From Mycolicibacterium peregrinum (lineage in GTDB: Bacteria > Actinomycetota > Actinomycetes > Mycobacteriales > Mycobacteriaceae): a stretch of 64,000 nt of DNA. Shown piece after piece: positions 1 through 8,026 of the stretch. Both the position numbers and the translations under genes were made by a program. The DNA lies in the NCBI RefSeq assembly GCF_001665785.1, contig NZ_LZSO01000008.1, positions 462,582 through 526,581 on the forward strand, written 5' to 3'. How positions within the stretch are numbered: position 1 is the stretch's first letter; each line of letters starts with the position of its first letter. Under the pieces are notes generated by a model that did not search any database, had not been told where the DNA came from, and saw only the letters and a program-made list of their open reading frames with translations.

Positions 1-293
1 TCGGCCGGGGTGCACAGGAGAAGTGCCGCGCCGACCGCCCCGCCGGCAATGGCGATCGGGATGATCCGTTTGATCCAGGCTCGCTGCCCGGCCAGTTCGG
101 GCCGGGACCCCAGCACCGAACCCACGCCGTTGAACACCAACGCCACGGTGTTGGTCACATTCGCGGTGACCGGAGGCAGTCCGATCAGCAGGAGAGCGGG
201 ATAGGTGGCCACCGAGGCCAGTCCGGCGATGCTGCCGGTGAGTCCGCCGCCGATACCGGCCACCACGAGCAGGACGACCTCACCGACGCTCAT
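1..293 (-). CDS. TauE/SafE family membrane permease, N-terminal part (runs off left edge)
   Basis: The reverse strand is open from an ATG at 293 to the window edge (about 97 residues). It begins MSVGEVVLLVVAGIGGGL, followed by repeated Gly/Ala-rich hydrophobic stretches. These include TYPALLLIGLPPVTANVTNT, the typical first half-repeat of TauE/SafE (DUF81) permeases, with an Asn/Thr-rich turn after the second helix. A third hydrophobic run starts near residue 78 (IIPIAIAGGAVGAALLL). Family members export sulfite, sulfoacetate or other organic anions across the inner membrane; the substrate here is unknown. The C-terminal half lies outside the window. The gene is divergent from the LeuA-domain gene at 486, and the 192-bp gap between them carries a strong hairpin. 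Family assignment is by pattern and is fairly secure. Confidence 0.75.
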   Translation of the reverse strand, partial: MSVGEVVLLVVAGIGGGLTGSIAGLASVATYPALLLIGLPPVTANVTNTVALVFNGVGSVLGSRPELAGQRAWIKRIIPIAIAGGAVGAALLLCTPA

Positions 294-394
294 GAGCCAT
301 CCACCCCGCCGAGACTACGTAGTCGGAAAGTGTTTGCGTGACCGGACAGGGTGCGTCTAGCATCGCCAACGTGCCAAGGCGACTTGTAGTAGCA

Positions 395-436
395 ACCCGC
401 AGCGGGGTCTGATCAGACCGACCCCCCGCTGTGGGT
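395..436 (+). promoter_or_regulatory. Leader hairpin with nested palindrome upstream of the LeuA-domain gene
   Basis: A 13-bp stem pairs 395-407 with 424-436 and contains one G-U type pair. Nested inside it is a perfect 14-bp palindrome at 406-419 (GGTCTGATCAGACC). The two structures share bases, so they would be alternative folds. The hairpin ends about 50 bases before the ATG at 486. Attenuation-like leaders have been predicted before leucine genes in actinobacteria, so an attenuator is possible. An operator for the divergent permease/LeuA-domain pair is an alternative reading. Confidence 0.45.
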
Positions 437-485
437 CGTTCGCTACTTCGTCGGTCACTTCCTCTGAGCAAGAGAAGACCGGCAC

Positions 486-980
486 ATGTATCTCACTTCA
501 CAGGCACCGCAATCGGGTGATCCGATGTCATTCTCGGCCCACTTCTCCACCCCGTTGCCGCGCGGCTTGCGCGATGCGGGCGAATCGACATCCTGGGAGC
601 AGTTCCTGGGCGAATATTCGCCGTCTGCGGGCCCACTGCGACTGGGGCACTTCAGTTGCGCAGACGAGTGCTCGACAGGCAGTCGACTCGGCCCGCAGGC
701 CCGCAGCTACCGGGCGACGCTGGCCATCGGCGACGAAATCGCCACCTCGACCACGGCGGCCACCGGGCCCGTGGCGGCACTGACCGCGATGCTGCACGAC
801 CGCGGCGTCAGCGTCGAGACCACCTCGTTCCACCAGCTGCCTGCGGCGGGCCAGACCGCCACTTTCATCGAAGGGTGCGACGGCCTGCACCGCCGATGGG
901 CCGTGGGACTGTCCGACGACCCGGTGCAGTCGGCGTTGTCCGCGGTGATCGCCTGTGCCAACCGGCTGATGGCGGCGTAA
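486..980 (+). CDS. Stand-alone LeuA allosteric (dimer) domain-like protein
   Basis: The product has 164 residues. From about residue 70 it resembles the C-terminal regulatory domain of 2-isopropylmalate synthase: SYRATLAIGDEIATSTTAAT, then GPVAALTAMLHDRG, a Thr-Ser-Phe-His-Gln strand, an ATFIEG strand, and a terminal RRWAVGLSDD followed by a helix ending ACANRLMA. The catalytic TIM barrel with its HxH metal site is absent, so the protein cannot be a synthase by itself. In LeuA this domain binds leucine for feedback inhibition. A free copy could sense leucine or a related ligand, or modulate LeuA by hetero-association; this is inference. Start: the ATG at 486 follows a purine-rich AAGAGAAG; Met14 (525) is an alternative. 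The gene is convergent with CYP136, with a hairpin between them. Confidence 0.65.
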   Translation: MYLTSQAPQSGDPMSFSAHFSTPLPRGLRDAGESTSWEQFLGEYSPSAGPLRLGHFSCADECSTGSRLGPQARSYRATLAIGDEIATSTTAATGPVAALTAMLHDRGVSVETTSFHQLPAAGQTATFIEGCDGLHRRWAVGLSDDPVQSALSAVIACANRLMAA

Positions 981-1009
981 CCGCAGTCTGACAGGGGCCG
1001 ACCGCGGCG

Positions 1010-1062
1010 AATGGCCAGTTGTGGCACGCAAATACCAGAAAGGCGCGCAACAACTGGCCAAT
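1010..1062. terminator. Imperfect long hairpin between convergent genes (repeat copy 1)
   Basis: The left arm 1010-1029 (AATGGCCAGTTGTGGCACGC) pairs with the right arm 1043-1062 with a few mismatches across a 13-base loop. It lies between the LeuA-domain gene (ends 980) and CYP136 (ends 1079), which converge, so a bidirectional terminator is the simple reading. The arm sequence recurs almost unchanged at 11132-11192. Confidence 0.6.
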
Positions 1063-1078
1063 GGGCCGTCGAAATGCC

Positions 1079-2560
1079 TCAGTGCAGCGGGCGCAGCACG
1101 ATCGGCATACCGTCGATCGGGACCGGCATGCCGCCGTAGTCGTAGCGCGGCTGGTAACCCGGGCCGGCGAGCTCCAGCTTGTAGCGACGCAGCAGCCGGT
1201 GCATCACAGTCTTGATCTCCAACTGGCCGAACACCATGCCGATGCACTTGTGCGCACCGCCGCCGAACGGGGCGAACGCATACCGGTGACTCTTGTGCTC
1301 GCTGCGCGGCTCGGCGAAACGATCTGGGTCGAACTTGTCCGGGTCGGTCCACAGCTCGGGCAGCCGGTGATTGATCGACGGCCACGTGACCACGCTCGTG
1401 CCGGCCGGGATGAAGTAGCCCAGCAGCTCGGTGTCGCGCACGGCCTCGCGGAAGTTGAACGGCAGCGGCGTCATCATCCGCAGCGACTCGTTGATCACCA
1501 GGTCGTAGGTTTCCAGCTTGTCCAGCGACTCGAAGTCCAGCGGTCCGTCGCCGATGCGCGCGGAGTCGTCGCGCAGGCGTTCCTGCCATTCGGGATTGGC
1601 CGCCAGGTGATAAGCCATTGTCGTCATCGTCGAGGTGGACGTGTCATGCGCGGCCATCATCAGGAAGATCATGTGGCTGATGATCTGGTCGTCGGTGAAG
1701 GTCTGGCCATCCTCGTCGGCGGAGTGACACAGCACGCTGAACATGTCGGTGCTCTCCGACTGGCGCTTCTCGCCGATGCGGCTGGCGAAGTAGTCCTCGA
1801 GGGTCTTGCGGGCCTGGATGCCGCGCCACCATTTCAGCGGCGGCACCGATGTCCGCACGATCGCGTTGCCTGCCCGTGTGGTGGTGGTGAACGCGTTGTT
1901 GATCGTGGTGACCAGCGCGCGGTCGGTGCCCGCGGGCACGCCCATGAACACCTCGGAGGCGATGTCGAGCGTGAGTTCCTTGATCGCCGGGTGGAACAGG
2001 AACCGAGGGTCGTTGGCCACCCAGTCATTGGCCAGCACGGCCGATGCGACCGAGTCGATGTGCGAGATGTAGCCGGTCAGCCTGGTGCGGGTGAACGCCT
2101 CCTGCATGATCCGACGGTGGAACATGTGCTCGTCGAAGTCGAGCAGCATCAGGCCGCCCTCGAAGAACGGGCCGATCACCGGATCCCAGGCGCGCTGAGA
2201 GAAATCCTTGTTGCGGTTGGAGAAGACCGCCTGGGTGGCGTCGGGACCAAGCGCCATCACCGAGGACAGGGCGGGGGACTGCGCGTAGTAGAGCGGGCCG
2301 TTCTTGCGGTACTGCTCGAGGATGAAGTCGGGACCGCCACGGAAGATCTCGATCATGTGGCCGATGATCGGCAAACCGGAGTCGCCCATGATCGGCTTGA
2401 GGCCGCTGCCCGCGGGGGGCTCGGCGAACACGAACTGGTCCCACTCCTTGGCCTTGAGGCGCTTTTCCAGCGCGCCCATTCCCGGCAACGTGTTGGGCGT
2501 CGGCGTGAACCGACGCTTGGCCTGATCGAGCAGGTAATGCGGGGTGCTGATGGTTGTCAT
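1079..2560 (-). CDS. cyp136: Cytochrome P450, CYP136 type
   Basis: This is a 493-residue P450. The I-helix is MMAAHDTSTST (AxxDT type), the ExxR is NESLRMM, and the haem loop is FAPFGGGAHKCIGMVFGQ with the Cys ligand near residue 440. The N-terminus (PHYLLDQAKRRFTP, then EPPAGSGLKPIMGDSGLPII) and the whole length match, from memory, M. tuberculosis Rv3059/CYP136, an orphan P450 of unknown substrate. Start: the ATG at 2560 has AGGAG six bases upstream and matches the family N-terminus; a longer frame back to 2620 adds a non-conserved leader across the operator region. It is divergent from a TetR gene, with a perfect dyad in the shared gap, which suggests repression by that TetR. No membrane anchor is seen. 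Redox partners are not adjacent. Confidence 0.9.
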   Translation of the reverse strand: MTTISTPHYLLDQAKRRFTPTPNTLPGMGALEKRLKAKEWDQFVFAEPPAGSGLKPIMGDSGLPIIGHMIEIFRGGPDFILEQYRKNGPLYYAQSPALSSVMALGPDATQAVFSNRNKDFSQRAWDPVIGPFFEGGLMLLDFDEHMFHRRIMQEAFTRTRLTGYISHIDSVASAVLANDWVANDPRFLFHPAIKELTLDIASEVFMGVPAGTDRALVTTINNAFTTTTRAGNAIVRTSVPPLKWWRGIQARKTLEDYFASRIGEKRQSESTDMFSVLCHSADEDGQTFTDDQIISHMIFLMMAAHDTSTSTMTTMAYHLAANPEWQERLRDDSARIGDGPLDFESLDKLETYDLVINESLRMMTPLPFNFREAVRDTELLGYFIPAGTSVVTWPSINHRLPELWTDPDKFDPDRFAEPRSEHKSHRYAFAPFGGGAHKCIGMVFGQLEIKTVMHRLLRRYKLELAGPGYQPRYDYGGMPVPIDGMPIVLRPLH

Positions 2561-2632
2561 GGGCCGCTCCTGACCAACAAAGTCCGACGAGGTGTGGTCG
2601 ATGTCACCACTTGAGGCCATCCTGACTGTCAG

Positions 2633-2650
2633 ACTTGACGCATGTCAAGT
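2633..2650. promoter_or_regulatory. Perfect dyad, probable TetR operator between CYP136 and TetR
   Basis: Arms ACTTGAC (2633-2639) and GTCAAGT (2644-2650) flank the centre GCAT. A TTGACA -35-like hexamer for the leftward CYP136 promoter lies within the dyad on the reverse strand, so binding would block RNA polymerase. The dyad lies in the gap between the divergent CYP136 and TetR genes, the classic place for an autoregulated TetR operator. Confidence 0.65.
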
Positions 2651-2688
2651 TTTGAACTGGCGCGTCGTGGATGCAAAGGTCTAATGCC

Positions 2689-3342
2689 ATGACCGCCGAA
2701 TCGATACCGGGGAGCAGCAATGGCTCCACCGGGCGTCCGCAGGCCCGTCGCAGCCGTGGTGACCGGCAACGCGAGGCCATCGTGACGGCTGTGCGGGAAC
2801 TGCTCGAGGAGCAGTCGTTCGCCGATTTGTCGGTGAGCACCATCAGTGAACGCGCCGGGGTGGCCCGGTCGGGCTTCTACTTCTACTTCGATTCGAAGTA
2901 CGCGGTGCTCGCGGTGATCGTGTCCGACGCGATGGAACAACTCGCCGCGTTGACCCACAACTACGCGCCCCGCGACGCCGGTGAAACACCTGCCGCCTTC
3001 GCCAAGCGGATGGTCGGAAGCGCGGCCACCGTCTTCGCCACGAACGACCCGATCATGTCGGCCTGCACCGTCGCGCAGAACACCGACGCCCAGATCCGGG
3101 AGTTGATGAACGACTACGAGGACGCCGTGATCGACCAGATCGTGGGCCTCGTCGAACAAGACGCCGGTGCCCGCCCGATCTCGGACGACCTCCCAGCCCT
3201 GGTCCGGACCCTGGTGGCGACCACGGCGATGACGCTTTCGCACGACTCCGCCTTCGTCGGGCGGGGCACGGACCCGGCCCGTGCGCTCGACGTGGTCGAG
3301 CGACTGTGGCTCAACGCACTGTGGGGCGGCCAGGACGCTTAG
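2689..3342 (+). CDS. TetR/AcrR family regulator (Rv3058c-like)
   Basis: The product has 217 residues. Its N-terminal HTH reads REAIVTAVRELLEEQSFADL, then VSTISERAGVARSGFYFYFD and SKYAVLAVI, the TetR recognition helix pattern. The ligand-binding half is all-helical, and the protein resembles the EthR-like group by the GFYFYFDSK signature. Start: the ATG at 2689 (MTAES) is preferred over an ATG 18 bases upstream because no better ribosome site supports the longer form. It is divergent from cyp136 with a perfect operator-like dyad at 2633-2650, and its 3' end is 22 bp from the SDR at 3365. It probably controls itself, cyp136 and perhaps the SDR. The ligand is unknown. The order matches Rv3057c-Rv3059 of M. 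tuberculosis as I recall it. Confidence 0.85.
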   Translation: MTAESIPGSSNGSTGRPQARRSRGDRQREAIVTAVRELLEEQSFADLSVSTISERAGVARSGFYFYFDSKYAVLAVIVSDAMEQLAALTHNYAPRDAGETPAAFAKRMVGSAATVFATNDPIMSACTVAQNTDAQIRELMNDYEDAVIDQIVGLVEQDAGARPISDDLPALVRTLVATTAMTLSHDSAFVGRGTDPARALDVVERLWLNALWGGQDA

Positions 3343-3364
3343 CGCCACAGGTAAGGTCACCGCT

Positions 3365-4246
3365 ATGGGGAGTGATACCGCGGGTAACGGCCGGGCGGAC
3401 TTTTCGGGGAAAAAGTGCTTGATCACCGGTGCAGCCAGCGGCATCGGCCGGGCGACCGCCCTTGCCCTGGCGGCCCGCGGTGCTGAGCTGTATCTGACCG
3501 ACCGCGATGAGGTCGGATTGGCCCAGACCGTCGCCGATGCCCGTGCGCTGGGCGCCCAGGTGCCCGCCCACCGGGCTCTGGACATCTCCGACTACGACCA
3601 GGTGGCGGCATTCGCTGCCGACATCCACGCCGCACATGCATCGATGGACGTGGTCATGAACATCGCCGGGGTATCGGCCTGGGGGACCGTCGACCAACTC
3701 ACCCACCAACACTGGCGCTCGATGATCGACGTCAACCTGATGGGCCCGATCCACGTGATCGAGACATTCCTGCCGCCGATGGTGCAGGCTCGCCGCGGCG
3801 GGCACCTGGTGAACGTGTCCTCGGCCGCCGGCATCGTCGCACTGCCCTGGCACAGCGCCTACAGCGCCAGCAAGTACGGGCTGCGCGGACTGAGTGAAGT
3901 GCTCCGTTTCGACCTGGCGCGGCACCGTATCGGGGTGTCGGTCGTGGTGCCGGGCGCGGTGAAAACCGGTCTGGTGCAGACGGTTCAGATCGCCGGTGTG
4001 GACCGGGAAGATCCGAACGTGCAGAAATGGGTGGACCGGTTCGCCGGCCACGCCATCTCGGCGGAGAAGGCGGCCGACAAGATCCTGGCCGGGATGACGC
4101 GCAACCGGTTCCTGATCTACACCTCGGCCGACATCCGTGCCCTGTACGCCTTCAAACGCGTCGCGTGGTGGCCCTACAGCGTGGCCATGCGGCAGGTCAA
4201 CGTGCTCTTCAGCCGGGCGTTACGGCCGAAATCCGTGCAGCCCTAA
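3365..4246 (+). CDS. Short-chain dehydrogenase/reductase (Rv3057c-like)
   Basis: This SDR has 293 residues. The Rossmann glycine motif is TGAASGIGRA near residue 20, NIAGVS is in place of the usual NAG, and the catalytic Ser lies in NVSSAAG with YSASK as the Tyr-x3-Lys. A C-terminal extension of about 40 residues contains aromatic and basic residues (YAFKRVAWWPYS), typical of SDRs acting on lipophilic substrates at membranes. The ATG at 3365 follows AGGTAAGG. A 22-bp gap to the upstream TetR suggests co-transcription. The last codons overlap the convergent ATPase gene by 4 bp. The substrate is unknown; the CYP136 neighbourhood suggests oxidation of a hydroxylated lipid, which is inference. 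Confidence 0.85.
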   Translation: MGSDTAGNGRADFSGKKCLITGAASGIGRATALALAARGAELYLTDRDEVGLAQTVADARALGAQVPAHRALDISDYDQVAAFAADIHAAHASMDVVMNIAGVSAWGTVDQLTHQHWRSMIDVNLMGPIHVIETFLPPMVQARRGGHLVNVSSAAGIVALPWHSAYSASKYGLRGLSEVLRFDLARHRIGVSVVVPGAVKTGLVQTVQIAGVDREDPNVQKWVDRFAGHAISAEKAADKILAGMTRNRFLIYTSADIRALYAFKRVAWWPYSVAMRQVNVLFSRALRPKSVQP

Positions 4247-5421
4247 CGTTTTCCCCAGTGCCACGAGGGGGTGTTGAGCATGCCGAACCCCTCCACCTTC
4301 GTCTCGCCCCACTGCTTGTAGAGCTCCACCTCGATCGCGGTGCCGTGCTGCTCATCGGCGGCGGGGGTGGTCTCCAGGAAATCCAGTAGTGCGCGCGAAT
4401 GCGTCACCACGACCACCTGGGACTGCTTGGCGGCGGTCTTGATGAGGGCGGCCAGCGGCCGGACCAGATCGGGGTGCAACGACGTCTCGGGCTCGTTGAG
4501 CACCATCAGCGATGGTGGCCGCGGGCTGGCCAGCGCCGTCGCCCACAGCAGGAAACGCAGTGTGCCATCCGATAATTCGGCCGCACGCAACGGTCTCAGC
4601 ATGCCGCGCTGACGCAGCTGCAGATCGAACAGCCCGTCGTTGACCGCCACCGAGACGGTGGCCCCGTCGAAAGCGTCGGCCACCGCGCGGGCCAGGTCGT
4701 CAAACGTCGTCTCGACGATCGTCTGAACCGCCGCGGCCAGATCCGAGCCGTCGTCGGCGAGCACCGGGGTACGGGTACCGACGTGGGGCCGGCGGGCAGG
4801 CGCGCCCGCGTCGACCCGGAACCCGTCGTAGAACCGCCAGTCGCGCAGCCGATCCGAGACAGCCGACAGTTCCGGCAGCGCGTCCGGGTGGGCGTATTCG
4901 GCGAGCACGCTGCGGTAGGAAGGCAGTGAGCGGGTCAGCTCATCGAAACCCCGGCCCGATTGCGCGGCGACCTCGGCGTACTCGCGGGTGCGGCTCACCA
5001 AAGTCGAGGCCGGACGCAGCACCGGCCCGGCGAACACCACTTCCCGTTTGATCTCGGGATCCTGCGTGAACGCCGACGGTTCGCCACCCGAGCCGGCCAT
5101 CTGCGGCAGGCCCAGGTCCACCAGGTAACCGAAATCGTCTGCGGAGAAGCCGAGTTCGAGCGACACCGGGCGAGTCCGGACCGTGCCCTGGGTCTGCTCG
5201 TTGGGTTGTTCGGGACCCGCCCACAGCACCGATTGCAGGCCGCCCTCGCGGGCCAGCGAACCGATCACCTGGCCCCGCCCACAGTCCGCCAGTAGCCTCA
5301 GCGCCCGGTAGATGGAGGACTTTCCGGTGCCGTTGGCGCCGGTGACCACGGTGAGCTGGGTCAGCGGCAGGATCACCTCCCGTAGCGAGCGGTAGCCCCG
5401 GACAGCGATGGTCTGCAGCAT
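4243..5421 (-). CDS. AAA-family ATPase (RecF/OLD-like, AAA_21)
   Basis: The product has 392 residues. The N-terminus MLQTIAVRGYRSLREV is followed by Walker A GANGTGKSS at about residues 28-36. A C-terminal ABC-type signature region (LSDGTLRFLLW), Walker B MVLNEPETSLHP and an H-loop VVVTHSRALLDF complete the fold. This SMC/RecF-like architecture without a long coiled coil is common to orphan predicted ATPases of bacterial chromosomes. No TOPRIM nuclease domain is visible, so it is not a complete OLD nuclease. Start: the ATG at 5421 begins at the conserved strand; an upstream open extension to 5496 would overlap dinB2. It is 10 bp downstream of dinB2 on the same strand, so the two are probably co-transcribed. 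The role is unknown. Confidence 0.8.
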   Translation of the reverse strand: MLQTIAVRGYRSLREVILPLTQLTVVTGANGTGKSSIYRALRLLADCGRGQVIGSLAREGGLQSVLWAGPEQPNEQTQGTVRTRPVSLELGFSADDFGYLVDLGLPQMAGSGGEPSAFTQDPEIKREVVFAGPVLRPASTLVSRTREYAEVAAQSGRGFDELTRSLPSYRSVLAEYAHPDALPELSAVSDRLRDWRFYDGFRVDAGAPARRPHVGTRTPVLADDGSDLAAAVQTIVETTFDDLARAVADAFDGATVSVAVNDGLFDLQLRQRGMLRPLRAAELSDGTLRFLLWATALASPRPPSLMVLNEPETSLHPDLVRPLAALIKTAAKQSQVVVVTHSRALLDFLETTPAADEQHGTAIEVELYKQWGETKVEGFGMLNTPSWHWGKR

Positions 5422-5431
5422 GGGTTCGAGG

Positions 5432-6496
5432 CTATTGGTCTGCTGTGACAACCGGGCCGGTGGGAATCCCGTCCATGGACAGTTCCAGCCGAACACCCAG
5501 CAGTCGGATCGGCCGGTCCAGTTCGAACTGGTCGAACACCGCCAGCGCGGTGTCGGTGATCGCGTCGGCGTCGGTGCTCGGTGAACTCAGCTTGCGGATC
5601 TTGGTCCGGGTGTAGAACGTGCTGGTACGCACCGTGACCGCCACCCGGGTGACGATGCGTCCCTGTTCCACCACTTCGTCGAGGGTCCGTCTGGCCAGGT
5701 CCCGGATCGCGTCGTCCATGTCGCTGCGATCGGTGAGGTCCTCGGCGAAGGTGATGACGTGACTGCGTGAGCGAGGAATCCAGGGCTCGGAGCTCACCTC
5801 GCTGTCCCCGCCACCCTTGGCCAGCAGCAGGATCCACAGCCCCGTACTGGGCCCGAAGGCCGCGGTGAGCACGGTGGCGTCGGTGGCAGCCAGATCGGCC
5901 ACCGTGGTGATACCCAGCGTCGCAAGCTTTTTGGTGGTTTTGGGGCCGATGCCCCACAGCGCATCGGTCGGACGCTCACCCATCACCGACATCCAGTTGG
6001 TCTCGGTGAGCAGGTAGACGCCCGCCGGTTTGGCCAGGCCGGTCGCCACCTTCGCGCGTTGCTTGTTGTCGCTGATACCCACCGAGCAGGACAAGCCGGT
6101 CTCGGCGGCGATCACCGTGCGGATGCGCTCGGCCAACTCGACCGGGTCGTTGACGTCGGCGCCCAGATAGGCCTCGTCCCAGCCCCACACCTCCAGCGGG
6201 TGGCCGAGATCGCGCAGCAGACCCATGACCTGTTCGGAGGCCGCGTCGTAGGCATCGGGGTCCGACGGCAGGAAGGTGGCATCCGGACACCTGCGCGCCG
6301 CGGTGCGCAGCGGCATTCCGGCGTGCACCCCGAACGCGCGCGCCTCGTACGACGCGCAGGTGACCACCTTGCGGGGCTCGGTGGGATCACCGCTGCCGCC
6401 GACGATGACCGGCAGACCTTGCAGTTCAGGGTGGCGCCGCAACTCGACCGAGGCCAGAAACTGGTCCAGGTCGACATGAAGCACCCAGGCGGTCAT
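5432..6496 (-). CDS. dinP: DNA polymerase IV homologue DinB2/DinP (Y-family)
   Basis: This 354-residue Y-family polymerase has a catalytic Asp9 in HVDLDQF, VIVGG, the Tyr/Arg nucleotide-binding region SYEARAFGV, catalytic Asp107-Glu108 in GWDEAYLG, and the HhH thumb LWGIGPKTTKKL. It belongs to the mycobacterial DinB2 (Rv3056) branch. Residue 14, where most DinB proteins have an aromatic steric gate, is Leu in DQFLASVE. This is the feature reported for M. smegmatis DinB2, which readily inserts ribonucleotides. No C-terminal beta-clamp QLxLF-type motif is evident. It is in tandem with the TetR at 6501-7121 and the ATPase at 4243. It is probably a translesion or ribo-patch polymerase acting on the chromosome. 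Confidence 0.92.
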   Translation of the reverse strand: MTAWVLHVDLDQFLASVELRRHPELQGLPVIVGGSGDPTEPRKVVTCASYEARAFGVHAGMPLRTAARRCPDATFLPSDPDAYDAASEQVMGLLRDLGHPLEVWGWDEAYLGADVNDPVELAERIRTVIAAETGLSCSVGISDNKQRAKVATGLAKPAGVYLLTETNWMSVMGERPTDALWGIGPKTTKKLATLGITTVADLAATDATVLTAAFGPSTGLWILLLAKGGGDSEVSSEPWIPRSRSHVITFAEDLTDRSDMDDAIRDLARRTLDEVVEQGRIVTRVAVTVRTSTFYTRTKIRKLSSPSTDADAITDTALAVFDQFELDRPIRLLGVRLELSMDGIPTGPVVTADQ

Positions 6497-6500
6497 GGCG

Positions 6501-7121
6501 CTAGTGGCCGCACAACTTGCGGGCGGTGTCCTGCCAGGCAGTCGTCAAGTGGTCGAGGCTCCGCCCGGCAGACAGTTGGTGCTCCAGGTAATCGGGGTTC
6601 AGAAGTGCGATCAGGGCGTCGGTTTGGGCGTCGAGATCACCTGTGGTGCCGGCGGTTTCGAGCAGCATTCGGACGTGGGTGCGGTGCAGCGTGAACGGAC
6701 CCGAGAAGCGCAGCGCGGGATCGCGGATGGCGTCGGACAGCAGCGCTCGATGACTGTGGACGAATCGGAGGCGATCCGCGCCGTAGGCCAGCAGTCGTTC
6801 CAACGGGGGTGCGCCTGGGCCCAGCGGGGGCGGACCGAACATGAAGGCGTCCTGCTCGGCGGTCTCGTCCTCGTCGAGCAGCACCATCATCAGACCGGCA
6901 CGGCTGCCGAACCTGCGGAACACCGTGCCTTTTCCGACGCCGGCCTCGACCGCGATATCGTCGGTACTGACCGCGTCGGGGCCGCGTTCGGCGATGAGCC
7001 GGCGCGCGGCGTCGAGAATGAGGGCGCGGTTCCGGGCGGCATCGACACGCCCTGGGCCGCGTTCCTGTGGCGCCGGGTCGATGCCCATCAGCCGGGGCGG
7101 GCGGTCGGAGGCTGCCACCAC
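6501..7121 (-). CDS. TetR family regulator (Rv3055-like)
   Basis: The product has 206 residues. After a basic leader the HTH runs ALILDAARRLIAERGPDAVS, TDDIAVEAGVGKGTVFRRF, GSRAGLMMVLL. The C-terminal helical domain is proline-rich at its start (FGPPPLGPGAPP). It sits 4 bp upstream of dinB2 on the same strand and is divergent from the FMN reductase at 7209. The 87-bp divergent gap holds a near-perfect dyad at 7145-7164. By position it most likely represses the FMN reductase and itself, possibly together with dinB2 and the ATPase. The pairing of this regulator with a quinone/FMN reductase suggests an electrophile or quinone inducer, which is inference only. Confidence 0.85.
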   Translation of the reverse strand: MVAASDRPPRLMGIDPAPQERGPGRVDAARNRALILDAARRLIAERGPDAVSTDDIAVEAGVGKGTVFRRFGSRAGLMMVLLDEDETAEQDAFMFGPPPLGPGAPPLERLLAYGADRLRFVHSHRALLSDAIRDPALRFSGPFTLHRTHVRMLLETAGTTGDLDAQTDALIALLNPDYLEHQLSAGRSLDHLTTAWQDTARKLCGH

Positions 7122-7144
7122 TGAACTTTAACTCAGCCGGAATT

Positions 7145-7164
7145 AATCGGACCACAGTCCGGTT
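7145..7164. promoter_or_regulatory. Probable operator between TetR and FMN reductase
   Basis: The dyad CGGAC (7148-7152), CACA, GTCCG (7157-7161) extends by two further A-T pairs outside one mismatch. It lies in the short divergent gap, 23 bp from the TetR start and 44 bp from the reductase start, as expected for an autoregulatory TetR operator. Confidence 0.5.
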
Positions 7165-7208
7165 GATCGTTGCGAGAATCGAGCGAGTCGAACAAAGGGA
7201 GCGTGAAC

Positions 7209-7751
7209 ATGGCCGATATCCAGGTGCTGGTGTTGGTAGGGAGCTTGCGGGCGGCGTCGGTCAACCGGCAGATCGCCGAACTGGCAGTGGAGCAGGCGCC
7301 CGACGGCGTGGAGCTGCGCATCTTCGATCGGCTGGGGGAGCTGCCCTTCTATAACGAGGACATCGACACCGCCGAGGTGGCCGAGCCGGTGGTCGCCCTG
7401 CGGGCGGCGGCAGGCGAGGCCGACGCCGCGCTCGTCGTCACCCCCGAATACAACGGCAGCATCCCGGGTGTGTTGAAGAACGCCATCGACTGGCTGTCGC
7501 GCCCGTTCGGCAACGGCGCGCTCAAGGACAAGCCGCTGGCAGTCGTCGGGGCGGCGCTCGGGCAGTACGGCGGTGTGTGGGCGCACGACGAGACTCGTAA
7601 ATCTTTCGGCATCGCCGGGCCGCGCGTGGTCGAAGATCTGAAGCTGTCGGTCCCGTCCAAGTCGCTCGACGGCAAGCACCCCAGGGAGAACGCCGAGGTG
7701 GTCGAGACGCTGCGTGACATTGTGAGCAAGCTCACAACCGAGGTCGGCTGA
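7209..7751 (+). CDS. NAD(P)H-dependent FMN reductase (flavodoxin fold, Rv3054c-like)
   Basis: This protein has 180 residues. The flavodoxin-like phosphate loop GSLRAASVNRQ is at about residues 10-20, and the family signature TPEYNGSIPGVLKNAIDW is near residues 78-95, with GALGQYGG-type packing after it (GAALGQYGG). These proteins reduce FMN, quinones, azo compounds or chromate with NAD(P)H in the cytosol. Start: the ATG at 7209 lies behind AAAGGGAGCG; an upstream in-frame Met at 7170 would read through the promoter. The gene is divergent from its likely repressor at 6501. A strong stem-loop at 7801-7835 follows it, so it is probably monocistronic. It could supply reduced FMN to monooxygenases, but nothing here proves that. 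Confidence 0.88.
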   Translation: MADIQVLVLVGSLRAASVNRQIAELAVEQAPDGVELRIFDRLGELPFYNEDIDTAEVAEPVVALRAAAGEADAALVVTPEYNGSIPGVLKNAIDWLSRPFGNGALKDKPLAVVGAALGQYGGVWAHDETRKSFGIAGPRVVEDLKLSVPSKSLDGKHPRENAEVVETLRDIVSKLTTEVG

Positions 7752-7800
7752 GGGCTCCTCTTCGCGTTTTGCCGTTTGCGCCGCTTTCCGGCAAAATCTT

Positions 7801-7835
7801 GCCGCCGGCTGGGTCGTTCCGACCCGGCCGGCGGC
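7801..7835 (+). terminator. Strong stem-loop after the FMN reductase
   Basis: A 16-bp GC-rich stem (7801-7816 with 7820-7835, one G-T pair) has a 3-base loop and is followed by TTTGCTATT. It lies 50 bp after the reductase stop and upstream of the nrdH leader, so it isolates the two units. Confidence 0.7.
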
Positions 7836-8026
7836 TTTGCTATTGGGGGGTCCTGCGCTTTGCGGCAGCCGGACTTGTCGGTGGCTGGTGGTACACCTAG
7901 GACTGCGGCGCGACACGGTCTGTCAAGTCGAGCGCGACACGCCGTGAGCGTGGTTGCTGGCAAGCTTACGACCTGGGAATTTCAAAAATGTTATTCAGAA
8001 CATGTTGTATGACTTCGAACTGTCGG

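Noticed and set aside
1019..2614. 531-codon open frame on the + strand antisense to the CYP136 gene
   Set aside because: It lacks any recognisable domain and runs exactly opposite a fully conserved P450. High-GC genomes produce such shadow frames.
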